Source of the DNA: an uncultured Tateyamaria sp.
GTDB taxonomy: Bacteria; Pseudomonadota; Alphaproteobacteria; Rhodobacterales; Rhodobacteraceae
Assembly (NCBI RefSeq): GCF_947503705.1
Contig: NZ_CANNES010000007.1
Coordinates: 124,001 to 188,000 of the forward strand
Length of the DNA stretch: 64,000 nucleotides
Direction: 5' to 3'
Shown piece after piece: positions 35,690 to 44,346 of the stretch (within the stretch, counting starts at the first letter, position 1; every line of letters starts with the position of its first letter). A program made the translations under genes and the position numbers. The notes below the pieces were generated by a model, which saw nothing but the letters and a program-made list of their open reading frames with translations, did no database searches and was not told the origin of the DNA.

Positions 35690-37221
35690 CCCTCTGCCCC
35701 CCGCAATACGGTGGCGTTTGGCATGACCAGCAAAGTCAAACCGGTGGCGATGAGCGGGGTGTCGATGCTGTGGTCGCGCACGTTCACGCCACCCGTCCCC
35801 GTGTCATGGGTCACGGCCCAGATCGGCGCATCGGCAGATATCTCAGGCACAGCATTTCCAGGGGCAATGACCAGAACATGCGCCTTTTGACCTGCCGGTT
35901 TAAAAGGCGCGCCTAGCGGGATCACCTGATCAAGCATCTCAAGGGCCTGCCCCGCCTCCAACGCCGACAAAGCCCCACGCACAGCCACATTGATCGGCCC
36001 GACCTGGCCCAGCGCGGCGTGCACCTGGGCCAACGGATCGGCGAGCCCGGCATCGCCCAGCACCAGTCGCGAGGAGGGCAACATCTCTGCCACCAGTTCG
36101 GGGCCTTGATCGCAGATACCGGTTGTTGGGGCGGTGGTCGTCGCCACGATCTCAAGCGAATTGGTCCGTGTTTGCAGGTCCAAAGGCAGCGCAATCACCG
36201 CCTCATATTCGGCCTGCGCGCCGGTGATATGGCCCTGAAACACCAATCGGTTGTTGAGGGTCACGGTCAGCGCCCAATGCTGATTGCCCATCAGGCGACC
36301 AAACTGCATATCAAGGTCCAACCGCTCGGGCATAGCCACGCCTGAGGCCAGGTCATAGCGGGTGCGCCAGCTGGCCTTCCGGTGAAAGCGGCGCAGGCCC
36401 GCGTTCGCGCCGCTTTGGGCCAGGGCTCCGTCAAACCCGTCGGGCGTAGGCTCTGCAAACGCGCCCAGCGCTGTGCGCAACGCGCCCGTGTCCAGCGCCC
36501 CGTCAGGCCCCGCCACAAAGGCAGTGCCCAGCCCCCGACGCTTGGCCTGCGTGGCCAGCACCAGACGGCGGGCCTGTTCATCGGGCTTCAGCCAATGGGG
36601 CCACGCCACGCGGGCCACATTGCCCCAGCCATGCACGCGGTCCCGCGGGCTGGTCATTGGCGCGTCGAGCGCCAGAAAAATTGCGCTGGTCGTCTCGATC
36701 TCGACCACGGCGGATATGCCGCCGTCTTGGGTACACTGGTGTTGGGGTCCAGTGCCTTGCAGTGAGAAAGAGACGACCAGCTGGTCACCTGCAAAATCCG
36801 TCGGTGAAAGGGGAATTTGCAGGGACCGTCCCGCCTGGCCTGAACGCAGCAACACCTCGCCCCGGCGGGCGTTGTGGATCGAGATGCGCAGCACCCCTTC
36901 CACCCCGGCCAGAACCTGAGATGTCGCATCGATTTGGAGGTATCCAGACGTTGGACGTGCATCCACCGGAAAGGTGAAGGCGACGCTTTGATAGGCGGGA
37001 AAACCGGAAAGTATGACCGGATGGTCAGGGTTCGTGCGCAGGATCATGGCGGCATCCGTGCCTTCGGCGCGGGTCGCCAGGCGGTGCTCGAACACCAGCT
37101 GCGGCTCATCAGCCAAATGACGGATAAAGGCCCGCCCCTGATCCAGAACATTCATTGTCGACAGCAGGAGGGCCACACCTGCCAGAAGAAATCCCATAAG
37201 CCCAATGCCAATCATACGCAT
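35686..37221 (-). CDS. BcsB-like periplasmic partner of the glycosyltransferase
   Basis: A 511-residue protein anchored by an N-terminal helix (MIGIGLMGFLLAGVALLLST). A large periplasmic beta-rich region follows (GYLQIDATSQVLAGVEGVLR, DQLVVSFSLQGTGPQHQCTQ, WALTVTLNNRLVFQGHI, LDLQTRTNSLEIVATTTAPT). A hydrophobic stretch lies near the C-terminus (IATGLTLLVMPNATVL). The 'hydrophobic partner with carbohydrate-binding-like domains next to a synthase' layout resembles BcsB, though it is shorter (BcsB is about 700 or more). Four-base overlap with the synthase gene supports a complex. Homology to BcsB is suggestive only. Confidence 0.55.
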   Translation of the reverse strand: MRMIGIGLMGFLLAGVALLLSTMNVLDQGRAFIRHLADEPQLVFEHRLATRAEGTDAAMILRTNPDHPVILSGFPAYQSVAFTFPVDARPTSGYLQIDATSQVLAGVEGVLRISIHNARRGEVLLRSGQAGRSLQIPLSPTDFAGDQLVVSFSLQGTGPQHQCTQDGGISAVVEIETTSAIFLALDAPMTSPRDRVHGWGNVARVAWPHWLKPDEQARRLVLATQAKRRGLGTAFVAGPDGALDTGALRTALGAFAEPTPDGFDGALAQSGANAGLRRFHRKASWRTRYDLASGVAMPERLDLDMQFGRLMGNQHWALTVTLNNRLVFQGHITGAQAEYEAVIALPLDLQTRTNSLEIVATTTAPTTGICDQGPELVAEMLPSSRLVLGDAGLADPLAQVHAALGQVGPINVAVRGALSALEAGQALEMLDQVIPLGAPFKPAGQKAHVLVIAPGNAVPEISADAPIWAVTHDTGTGGVNVRDHSIDTPLIATGLTLLVMPNATVLRGAEG

Positions 37222-37306
37222 GCTGTTCACCGATGTCTGATGCTGAAAAAGCCGGATGCGCCGGTCCCACCTCCAAGCGGGGCCGACGCGGTTGGCTTTG
37301 GAGAGG

Positions 37307-38527
37307 TCAGGCCGCCTTGCGCGCCTTGGGAACGACAACGCCGGGGCGCTGTTTGTCTGTCCAGGTGGACACACAAGGGATCATCTTGCGGATGCAGCGA
37401 TCGGCGTATTTGGCGGCGATCTGCTGGGTTTCCTCGATCAACCCTTCGGCCAGCGTGACAGGCTTCAGACCCAGAGAGAGAAAGGTCTTGTTCGAGACAC
37501 GCAGGTCGTTTTCGGCCGCTTCATTGCGCGGATTGTCCACATTGGCGATGATCGCTCCCGAAGCTTCCGCCACCAGTGCCGCCAGCGACCGCACGGTGTG
37601 GGTTTCGGTCATCTGGTTCAGGATCGCGACGTTGTCGCCTTTTGCGGGCGGGTTCTCGACCGCCAGGGCCAGGCATTTCACCGTGTCCTGAATGTGGATG
37701 AAGGCGCGTGTTTGACCGCCTGTGCCATGGACCGTCAGGGGGTGCCCCACCACCGCCTGCATGAGGAAGCGGTTCAAAACGGTGCCATAATCGCCATCAT
37801 AGTCAAAGCGGTTGATCAGGCGCTCGTCCAGGCGTGTCTCGTCCGTCTGGGTGCCCCAGACGATGCCCTGATGCAGGTCGGTGATGCGCAGATGATCGTT
37901 TTTGGCATAGAATTGGAACAGCAGCTGATCCATGGATTTGGTCATGTGATACACGCTGCCCGGGTTCGTCGGGTACAGGATGTCACGCTTCATGATCTGT
38001 TTGTCGTCGCCGGGCACATAGACCGGCAGGTAGCCTTCGGGAATTTCCAGCCCGTCATCGTCATAACCATAGACGCCCATGGTACCCAGGTGCACGAAAT
38101 GCGGGTCCAGACCCAGCTCGACCGAGGCGGCCAGCAGGTTGTGGGTGCCCGAGATGTTGTTGTCCACGGTAAAGCGTTTTTCCCGCACGCCCTTCATCGA
38201 ATAAGGCGCGGCGCGCTGTTCGCCAAAGTGGATGATCGTGTCGGGTTGCAGCGCGTCAAAGAGGCTCAGAACCGCGTCAAAGTCTTGGGCGACGTCGATG
38301 TTTTCAAAGGCGATGCTGCGCCCTGTCTGCTCTTTCCATGCGGCCAGACGATCGGCCATGGACGCGATGGGTGTCAGGCTGTCGGCGCCCATTTCGGCGT
38401 CGATGGCACGGCGGGACATGTTGTCCACGATGGTGATGTTGTGGCCCAGGCCAGAGAGGTGCAGGGCCGTGGGCCAACCGCAAAATCCGTCGCCACCGAC
38501 CACAATAATGTTTTTTGCTTCAGTCAT
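37307..38527 (-). CDS. sqdB: UDP-sulfoquinovose synthase-like epimerase/dehydratase
   Basis: A 406-residue extended short-chain dehydrogenase closest to SQD1/SqdB, which makes UDP-sulfoquinovose from UDP-glucose and sulfite. NAD site: IIVVGGDGFCGWPTALHL (residues 7-24), with VDNMSRRAID after. Family-specific segments are FGEQRAAPYSMKG, FVHLGTMGVYGYDD (catalytic Thr), SVYHMTKSMDQLLF (Tyr-x3-Lys), TDLHQGIVWGTQTDETRLDE and GQTRAFIHIQDTVKCLALAV. SqdB normally supplies sulfolipid; here no sqd lipid genes are adjacent and the next genes are a BcsB-like protein and a polysaccharide synthase, so the product may feed a polymer. First gene of the locus. Confidence 0.85.
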   Translation of the reverse strand: MTEAKNIIVVGGDGFCGWPTALHLSGLGHNITIVDNMSRRAIDAEMGADSLTPIASMADRLAAWKEQTGRSIAFENIDVAQDFDAVLSLFDALQPDTIIHFGEQRAAPYSMKGVREKRFTVDNNISGTHNLLAASVELGLDPHFVHLGTMGVYGYDDDGLEIPEGYLPVYVPGDDKQIMKRDILYPTNPGSVYHMTKSMDQLLFQFYAKNDHLRITDLHQGIVWGTQTDETRLDERLINRFDYDGDYGTVLNRFLMQAVVGHPLTVHGTGGQTRAFIHIQDTVKCLALAVENPPAKGDNVAILNQMTETHTVRSLAALVAEASGAIIANVDNPRNEAAENDLRVSNKTFLSLGLKPVTLAEGLIEETQQIAAKYADRCIRKMIPCVSTWTDKQRPGVVVPKARKAA

Positions 38528-38651
38528 GTCTGTGTTCCTTTTGGCGGGCCCCTCCAGGCGGCCCTGTTTAAGATGAACACAGGTTTAAAGGGCCCCGAGA
38601 CATGGCGCTGGGGTGCGGGGGTATAGGTGAAAGGGAATTGGAGGGGGCGGG

Positions 38652-38667
38652 CTATCCCAAGGGATAG
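38652..38667. promoter_or_regulatory. 16-bp palindrome upstream of the polysaccharide locus
   Basis: CTATCCCAAGGGATAG is a perfect palindrome, about 125 bases before the sqdB-like start and 9 bases past the kinase stop. It matches 13 of 16 bases of the palindrome at 41823-41838 in front of the LuxR-type regulator. In addition GGTATAGGTG (38620-38629) is the exact reverse complement of CACCTATACC at 41820-41829. Probable shared operator. Confidence 0.5.
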
Positions 38668-38675
38668 GGTCGCTC

Positions 38676-41234
38676 TCACAAAGGGACGTCAGAACCTTGG
38701 TCAATGGCCGCATCCAGCACCGAACGGGCCTGCGCGGCACCGGTTTCAAGCGTGGCAACCCAAGATGCCATATCATCTAAGGCGCCTGCGCGGGCCTGAT
38801 TCTCCAGCTTGGCCAGCTCCTGCTCCAGCCCGGTCTGGCCCAACAGGGCCGCGGCACCTTTGGCCTTGTGCACCGCGTCGGCCAGCGCCTGCATATCCGT
38901 GTCGGGGCCCGCTTGGCGCATCTGGACGATCAGGTCGCTCAACTCGCTGAGGAAGGTGTCGGCCACCTTGCGTACGCGGTCAGCTCCCAAAAGGCCGATC
39001 ATCTCGGTCAGCGCCTGAGGAAAATGCTTGGCGTCCAGCCTGCTGAACTGGCCTGCCGTCACCTCGGCAATCACACTGTGCAGCGCATCCAGACGAATGG
39101 GCTTGGTGTGAAAGCGATCCATGCCTGCGGCCACTGCGCTTTCGCGGTATTCCTCGCGACCATGCGCGGTCAGGCCCACGATATGGGTGGCCGCATTGGG
39201 CCCGCCACCCGCCCGCAAGCGCTGCGTGGCCTCAATCCCGTCCATGACGGGCATGCTGATATCCATGAAAATGAGGTCAAAGGCTGTGGTGCGGGCCACG
39301 TCCAGCGCCTCGGCCCCATTGACGGCCTCGTGCACGCTGTGGCCCATGGCCTGCAACATATCCCCCAGCACGCTGCGATTGACGGCATTGTCCTCGACAA
39401 TCAGGATCGTGCAGCTTTGAGCGGGGGGCGGCGCATCCTGCACCGGAGCGGGATCAGGCGCGGGCACCGTGCGCTGCACCGGCAGGGTCAGCACGAATGT
39501 GGCCCCCTGCCCGACCGTACTTTGCACCGACACATCGCCTTCCATCGCGCGCGCAATACGGCGCGAAATCGACAGGCCCAACCCATCGCCCCGTGCCTGT
39601 CGCCCTTCGCTTGTGGCAAAGGCAAAGAAATCCTCGAACACCTGTTCCTGCTGATCGGCAGGAATGCCGATGCCCGTATCGCTGACCGCAAAGCGCAACG
39701 AGGTCGCATCCTGGCCGTGAATCCCGCTGACATGCAGGGCAATATGCCCTTTTTCGGTGAACTTGATCGCGTTGCCGATCAGATTTGTCAGGATCTGGCG
39801 AATGCGCCCCGCATCCCCGTGATATGGCCCGCGCATGGCCGGCTCGATCTCCAGTGTCAGGGCCAGACCCTTTTCCTGCGCCAAAGGTTCAAACACATCG
39901 ACCAGGCCTTGCATGAAATCGGTCAGGGCAAAGCCCTGCTGCGTCAGTTGCAGCTCGCCCGTCTCGATCCGGGTGATATCGAGAGCCTCGTTCACCTGCT
40001 CCAGCAGGATCTCGCTCGATGAGGTGGCAATCTTGGCATAGCGCTCTTGCTTGGGCGACAGATCGGTTGTCTTGAGCATATCGAGCACGCCCAGAATGCC
40101 GTTCAGGGGCGTCCGCATCTCGTGGCTCATCACGGTCAGGAACTGGGACTTGGCCTTGTCGGTGCGCTCGGCCCGGTCGCGGGCCTCGATCAGCTTCTGC
40201 TCGTTGATCTTGCGGGCGCTGATGTCGCGGATATAGGCGATAAAGGTGGTGGCATCGCCCTCCTGCATCGTGGTGATGTTCAGCTCCACGGGGAATTCTT
40301 CGCCGCTCTTGCGCAGGGCGGCCAGTTCCACCCGGCCCGCATCGACAACGCGGGGTTTTCCCGTGCTCAAATACCGCTTCATCCCGTTATGATGGGCGTC
40401 GCGCATCCGGTGCGGGATAAATGTATCCTCCATGGTCAGGCCCACAATTTCGTCGCGGGCCCAGCCAAAGACGTCCTCGGCGGCGGCATTGAAATCAATG
40501 ATCCGGCCCGCATCATCCGCCGTCACGATGGCATCCAGCGAAGCCGCCACCGTCGCCGACAACTGCTTGGACGAGGCCAACAGGGCCGCATCGCGCCGCG
40601 CCGCGCGCTGCAACAACCGATCCAGAAACAGCATAAGGATCGCCATCAGGATCAACAGCGACATCGCAATGCCCCCTGTCAGAGACAACTGGCGGGCAAA
40701 CTCGGCCCGGCGCGCCTCTGACCGCTCGGCGCTCAGGCTGACACCCAACAGTGCAATGTCGCGAACATGCGGGCGGACCTCCTGCACAAGACGGCGCATC
40801 TGGGTCAGGGCCGCCCCGGTCAGGGGCCCCGGCGCATCGGAAATCGCAATGGCGGCCTCGGCAAAGGCGTTGATGGGCGCGATGGCGGCAGCAGCCTCCG
40901 GGCTGTCTGCAAAAATGGCCGCTGCACGGCCCGAATTGATGATGTTCAGACGGCTCAGCGCGATATCGACGCGCAACTGCACCTCGTCATTGGGGTATTG
41001 GCCCGTGGCCTGTTGCTGGGTCAGGGTCGCGTCGAGGTTCGCAAATTCGGTGTCGATCTGCGAAATACTCCACTGCATGTTGTCATCGGCGGCCCGCGAC
41101 AGGTCGCGCAACTGCGACAGCAGGTTAAACGCCATCACCCCCAACAAGAAAATCAGCAGGCCAATGCCTGCCAATACCGTTATGCGATACGGATTTGCCT
41201 TGGGCTTCACATCTGACCTCCCGCTCGGGGTCAC
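38676..41234 (-). CDS. Hybrid sensor histidine kinase with receiver and Hpt domains
   Basis: An 852-residue tripartite kinase. Membrane helices near 18-40 and 188-208 bracket a helical periplasmic domain. A PAS domain follows (about 222-345, SLDAIVTADDAGRIIDFNAA), then HisKA with His in LTVMSHEMRTPLNGILGVLD (about 375), and ATPase motifs LIGNAIKFTEKG, VSDTGIGI and GLGLSISRRIA. The receiver has its Asp in DLIFMDISMPVMDG (about 660), and a C-terminal Hpt has its His in ADAVHKAKGAAALLG (about 800). All phosphorelay residues are present. Its likely output is the LuxR-type regulator at 41903. It lies 21 bases after a small periplasmic protein gene. Confidence 0.93.
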   Translation of the reverse strand: MTPSGRSDVKPKANPYRITVLAGIGLLIFLLGVMAFNLLSQLRDLSRAADDNMQWSISQIDTEFANLDATLTQQQATGQYPNDEVQLRVDIALSRLNIINSGRAAAIFADSPEAAAAIAPINAFAEAAIAISDAPGPLTGAALTQMRRLVQEVRPHVRDIALLGVSLSAERSEARRAEFARQLSLTGGIAMSLLILMAILMLFLDRLLQRAARRDAALLASSKQLSATVAASLDAIVTADDAGRIIDFNAAAEDVFGWARDEIVGLTMEDTFIPHRMRDAHHNGMKRYLSTGKPRVVDAGRVELAALRKSGEEFPVELNITTMQEGDATTFIAYIRDISARKINEQKLIEARDRAERTDKAKSQFLTVMSHEMRTPLNGILGVLDMLKTTDLSPKQERYAKIATSSSEILLEQVNEALDITRIETGELQLTQQGFALTDFMQGLVDVFEPLAQEKGLALTLEIEPAMRGPYHGDAGRIRQILTNLIGNAIKFTEKGHIALHVSGIHGQDATSLRFAVSDTGIGIPADQQEQVFEDFFAFATSEGRQARGDGLGLSISRRIARAMEGDVSVQSTVGQGATFVLTLPVQRTVPAPDPAPVQDAPPPAQSCTILIVEDNAVNRSVLGDMLQAMGHSVHEAVNGAEALDVARTTAFDLIFMDISMPVMDGIEATQRLRAGGGPNAATHIVGLTAHGREEYRESAVAAGMDRFHTKPIRLDALHSVIAEVTAGQFSRLDAKHFPQALTEMIGLLGADRVRKVADTFLSELSDLIVQMRQAGPDTDMQALADAVHKAKGAAALLGQTGLEQELAKLENQARAGALDDMASWVATLETGAAQARSVLDAAIDQGSDVPL

Positions 41235-41255
41235 GCGACGCGGTCCCCTTGCCGC

Positions 41256-41744
41256 CTATTCTATGACCCGCAATCGGTTCAGTTGCCAGATACTGTAGGA
41301 ATAGATGGTTTCGGTCTGGTATTCGGGGCCCTCATCATAGGGAAAGACAACCCAATACGGGCCCTTGTCGCGTACCGACATCGGCGCACCGTCCATACGG
41401 GTGGCCACGATGGGGGCTGTGGCCTGCACTGCTTCCATCGGCATCACGACCTTGTAGTCGTTCAGGGCCACCATTTCGACGGACGCACCGTCCAGTCCTG
41501 CCAACACGGATGCCAGCGGCACGCCCGAAAACGTCACCTCGCCGTCCGTCCATATGGTTGTGGTGCGAAACGTCACCTGTTCCATGGCATCCAGATCGGC
41601 GAGGCTCAGTTCCAGTGGTTCGGATGAGGAGGCGGATGCCGTCACCAGCAGCGCCATTGGCGACTGCGCCAAGGCCGGCACAAGCCCGCCCAAAAGTAAC
41701 ATGAACGCAGCAAAAATTGCCCGTGAGTGGTGAAGTTGCGCCAT
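41256..41744 (-). CDS. Small secreted protein resembling an oxidoreductase molybdopterin-binding fold
   Basis: A 162-residue protein with a signal peptide (AIFAAFMLLLGGLVPALAQS, cleaved near AQS). The mature part has the pattern of truncated sulfite-oxidase-type domains: LSLADLDAMEQVTFRT, GEVTFSGVPLASVLAGL, VVMPMEAVQATAPIVATRMD, then GPYWVVFPYDEGPEYQ. It has no Cys, so catalytic molybdenum ligation is unlikely. It sits immediately upstream of the hybrid kinase and is probably a periplasmic input component for it. That role is inferred from gene order. Confidence 0.65.
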   Translation of the reverse strand: MAQLHHSRAIFAAFMLLLGGLVPALAQSPMALLVTASASSSEPLELSLADLDAMEQVTFRTTTIWTDGEVTFSGVPLASVLAGLDGASVEMVALNDYKVVMPMEAVQATAPIVATRMDGAPMSVRDKGPYWVVFPYDEGPEYQTETIYSYSIWQLNRLRVIE

Positions 41745-41822
41745 TTCTGTCTCTCCAAATACGAATAGGCCGGGCTTATACCGATGCGGGCATCTGCGTC
41801 AGCAAAGCATTGGCATAGGCAC

Positions 41823-41838
41823 CTATACCAAAGTATAG
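41823..41838. promoter_or_regulatory. 16-bp palindrome in the regulator/kinase divergent promoter region
   Basis: CTATACCAAAGTATAG (6-bp arms around CAAA) lies 65 bases before the LuxR-type regulator and 79 bases before the divergent secreted-protein/kinase genes. It is the partner of the site at 38652-38667. Probably the binding site of the regulator itself. Confidence 0.5.
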
Positions 41839-41902
41839 TTGAGCCACGATTTAGCCCAAATTTTCGGTTGTAACCGCGTTCAAGAGTAAGAAAGCTGCCC
41901 AC

Positions 41903-42520
41903 ATGCCCACGATCCTCATTGCCGACGACCACGATCTGGTCCGTGACACCATCGCCGCCTATCTGGAAAGCGTGGACGGGTTTGTGGTCAAAACCGCGGG
42001 CAATCTGGACGAAGCATTGACGCTGATGACCGGTCTGGATGCCTTCGATCTGCTGATCCTGGATTACAACATGCCGGGGATGGATGGGCTGAACGGGCTC
42101 GACCGGGCGCGCAAGGCCTTCCCCGCGACCAAAGTGGCGCTGATGTCCGGTGTGGCCAACCGCGAGGTCGCCAACAAGGCGATGGAGCAAGGGGCAAACG
42201 GGTTCATCCCCAAATCCCTGACGGCCGTGTCGCTGGTCAACGCGATCAAATTCGTGCTCTCGGGCGAGCGGTATTTCCCTTTCGATTTCGGCACCACAGA
42301 TAGCACAGCCACCCCCACAGGCGCCTTCGCCACCCTGTCAGAGCGCGAGATGCAAACCCTCGAACAGCTGTGCATTGGCCTGTCCAACAAGGAGATTGCG
42401 CGCAATCTCGGGGTGCAGGAGGTGACGGTCAAACTGCACGTGAAAAACGTGCTGGCCAAACTGGGCGTGTCCAACCGGACCCAGGCGGCCCTGCTGGCCA
42501 AGGAAAAACACCTCTTTTAA
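41903..42520 (+). CDS. LuxR/NarL-family response regulator
   Basis: A 205-residue two-domain regulator. The receiver (MPTILIADDHDLVRDTIAAY) has its Asp in DLLILDYNMPGMDG (about 54) and Lys in GFIPKSLTA. The LuxR helix-turn-helix occupies about 140-200 (LSEREMQTLEQLCIGLSNKE, IARNLGVQEVTVKLHVKNVL). It is divergent from the secreted protein and hybrid kinase. It is the most likely target of that phosphorelay and the likely binder of the two palindromes. Confidence 0.93.
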   Translation: MPTILIADDHDLVRDTIAAYLESVDGFVVKTAGNLDEALTLMTGLDAFDLLILDYNMPGMDGLNGLDRARKAFPATKVALMSGVANREVANKAMEQGANGFIPKSLTAVSLVNAIKFVLSGERYFPFDFGTTDSTATPTGAFATLSEREMQTLEQLCIGLSNKEIARNLGVQEVTVKLHVKNVLAKLGVSNRTQAALLAKEKHLF

Positions 42521-42543
42521 AGGCGCGAATTGGCATGGCGTAT

Positions 42544-42571
42544 GGCAGGGCAGCGGTACCGCCACCCTGCC
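42544..42571. terminator. Dyad between convergent regulator and oxidoreductase genes
   Basis: GGCAGGG...CCCTGCC enclosing GCGGTACCGC gives a 28-base dyad with two mismatched pairs, midway between the two convergent stops. There is no T run. A bidirectional terminator or pause element is likely. Confidence 0.45.
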
Positions 42572-42588
42572 GAAGGCGCAACCACGCG

Positions 42589-43839
42589 CTATGCGTCACG
42601 CCACCGCCGGTAGCGCTTGGTCATTTTCTTCAGCTTCATCTGCGTGCGCACAAAGGCGAACAAGGGGCGCATGCGCGGGTTCGGCGCTTTGCCCCGCGAC
42701 AACCGATCCAACTGGGCATAGGCCAGCATCATCGTGGCCAAACCGGCCATGCGCTTGTTTTTCCAGTCCACCACCGGCAAGGCGATGTCGAGGGATTGCC
42801 CGGCTTTCCACCGATTGGGCAGATCGGGCACATAGGCCATCGCTGTGGCCATCCCCAACACCGACACCCCGATGCCCCCGGCCTTGTTGACCAACGCATC
42901 TTCGGCCACCTGCCGCCTGCGAATGCCGCCAGTGACCATGACCGGCATCTGTGCGATGGCGGCGATCTCCTTGGCGAACTCCACGAAATAGCCCTCGCGA
43001 CGGGCCGTGCTTGTCCCGTCTTCGGGTCGGCCCTGCATGGCGGGGCTTTCATAGGATCCCCCCGACAGCTCGACCAGATCAACAGACATATCGCCCAGTT
43101 GCCGCACCACCCAGGTGGCGTCATCCGAGTCAAAGCCGCCTTTCTGGAAATCCGCCGAGTTCAGTTTGACAGAGACCGAAAAGTCTTTGGACACGCGCGC
43201 CCGCACGGCCCGAACCGTTTCAAACAGAAACCGCGCCCGGTTCTCCAGCGGACCACCCCATTTGTCTGTCCGACGATTGGTCAAGGGCGACAAAAACTGA
43301 TTGATCAGATAGCCGTGGGCGGCGTGGATCTGCACACCGGAAAAGCCCGCCGCCTCGGCCAGGGCCGCCGTGGTGGCAAAACGGTCGATCAATCGATCCA
43401 CCTCGGCACTGGTCAGGGCGCGGGGCGGGCTGAAATTCTTGGACATGCCCGGGATTTCGATGGCAACATCCGACGCCGAAACCGCTTCCTCGCCCAGCAT
43501 CTTGTATGTCTGGCGGCCCGGGTGATTGATCTGCATCCAGAATTGCCCACCCCCCGAACGGCCTGCCTCGGCCCAGAGCTTGAAGGGGGCAAGGTCGGCG
43601 CCCTCCTGCAACACAACGCTGGCCGGGCCACTCAGGGCGTCCGGCGCAATCATCACGTTGCCGGTGATCAAGAGGCCCGCGCCACCTTCGGCCCATCGGC
43701 GGTAAAGGGTGTTCAGTCGGTGATCGGGCACCTGGCCTTGTGCGGCCAGGCTTTCTTCGGTTGCGGCCTTGGCCAGCCTGTTGGGAAGGGTCGTGCCATT
43801 GGGCAATGCGAGCGGGGAAAAGAGAGGAGAGGAGTTCAT
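42589..43839 (-). CDS. NADH:flavin oxidoreductase (Old Yellow Enzyme family)
   Basis: A 416-residue FMN barrel enzyme of the 2,4-dienoyl-CoA reductase-like OYE branch. Landmarks are SPLALPNGTTLPNRLAKAAT at the N-terminus, FWMQINHPGRQ (about 100), FSGVQIHAAHGYLINQFLSP (FMN/substrate His pair) then NRRTDKWGG, and VMVTGGIRRRQVAEDAL for phosphate binding. It lacks the C-terminal FeS/FAD half of the long dienoyl-CoA reductases. Substrates are probably electrophilic enals or enones. The start at 43839 faces a MerR regulator gene 67 bases away. Confidence 0.9.
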   Translation of the reverse strand: MNSSPLFSPLALPNGTTLPNRLAKAATEESLAAQGQVPDHRLNTLYRRWAEGGAGLLITGNVMIAPDALSGPASVVLQEGADLAPFKLWAEAGRSGGGQFWMQINHPGRQTYKMLGEEAVSASDVAIEIPGMSKNFSPPRALTSAEVDRLIDRFATTAALAEAAGFSGVQIHAAHGYLINQFLSPLTNRRTDKWGGPLENRARFLFETVRAVRARVSKDFSVSVKLNSADFQKGGFDSDDATWVVRQLGDMSVDLVELSGGSYESPAMQGRPEDGTSTARREGYFVEFAKEIAAIAQMPVMVTGGIRRRQVAEDALVNKAGGIGVSVLGMATAMAYVPDLPNRWKAGQSLDIALPVVDWKNKRMAGLATMMLAYAQLDRLSRGKAPNPRMRPLFAFVRTQMKLKKMTKRYRRWRDA

Positions 43840-43877
43840 CTTGGGTGCCTTGTTTATTGGAACCCGCCTGATATAAA

Positions 43878-43897
43878 CCTTCGACAATAGTTGAAGG
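43878..43897. promoter_or_regulatory. MerR-type operator between the oxidoreductase and its regulator
   Basis: CCTTCGACAATAGTTGAAGG is a 20-bp dyad with near-perfect arms, 9 bases before the MerR start and 38 before the oxidoreductase start. Length and symmetry suit a MerR-family dimer. Confidence 0.6.
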
Positions 43898-43906
43898 TCA
43901 AGAGGC

Positions 43907-44269
43907 ATGAAAATCGGTCAACTTGCAGAGGCTGCGGGGGTGTCGACCTCGCGCATCCGCTTTTACGAAAAACACGGGCTGGTGCCCGCCGCCACACGGC
44001 TCGAGAACGGGTATCGTGACTATCCCGAAGAGATGGTGTCGCGGCTGCGCACGATCACGATGAGCAAGGCACTGGGGTTCACCCTGTCCGAGATCCGCGC
44101 CTTCCTGCCGGATGATCCCGGTGATCTGATTGCACGGGACGACGTGCGGGCGCTATTGCAAACCAAGCTTTCCAATGTGGATCAACAAATGACCGAGCTG
44201 AAGGCGATCCGACAACGGGTCTGCGACATGATCGCCTATTTCGAAAGCCCCGACGGCCCAAGCTGCTGA
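43907..44269 (+). CDS. MerR-family transcriptional regulator
   Basis: A 120-residue regulator. The winged helix-turn-helix is MKIGQLAEAAGVSTSRIRFY, then EKHGLVPAATRLENGYRDY. A dimerisation coiled-coil follows (about 80-112, LLQTKLSNVDQQMTELKAIR) and a short tail with Cys near 109 and a terminal Cys. Placed head-to-head with the OYE gene, it most likely controls it, perhaps in response to electrophiles. The cysteines could be sensors, but this is speculative. Confidence 0.92.
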   Translation: MKIGQLAEAAGVSTSRIRFYEKHGLVPAATRLENGYRDYPEEMVSRLRTITMSKALGFTLSEIRAFLPDDPGDLIARDDVRALLQTKLSNVDQQMTELKAIRQRVCDMIAYFESPDGPSC

Positions 44270-44346
44270 CCCGCAGGTCAGCAGGGCTTAACGCTTAAAA
44301 GCGGCAAAGTTCACGTGTCTGGGAAAAACGCCCGAAAAATCGGAGT

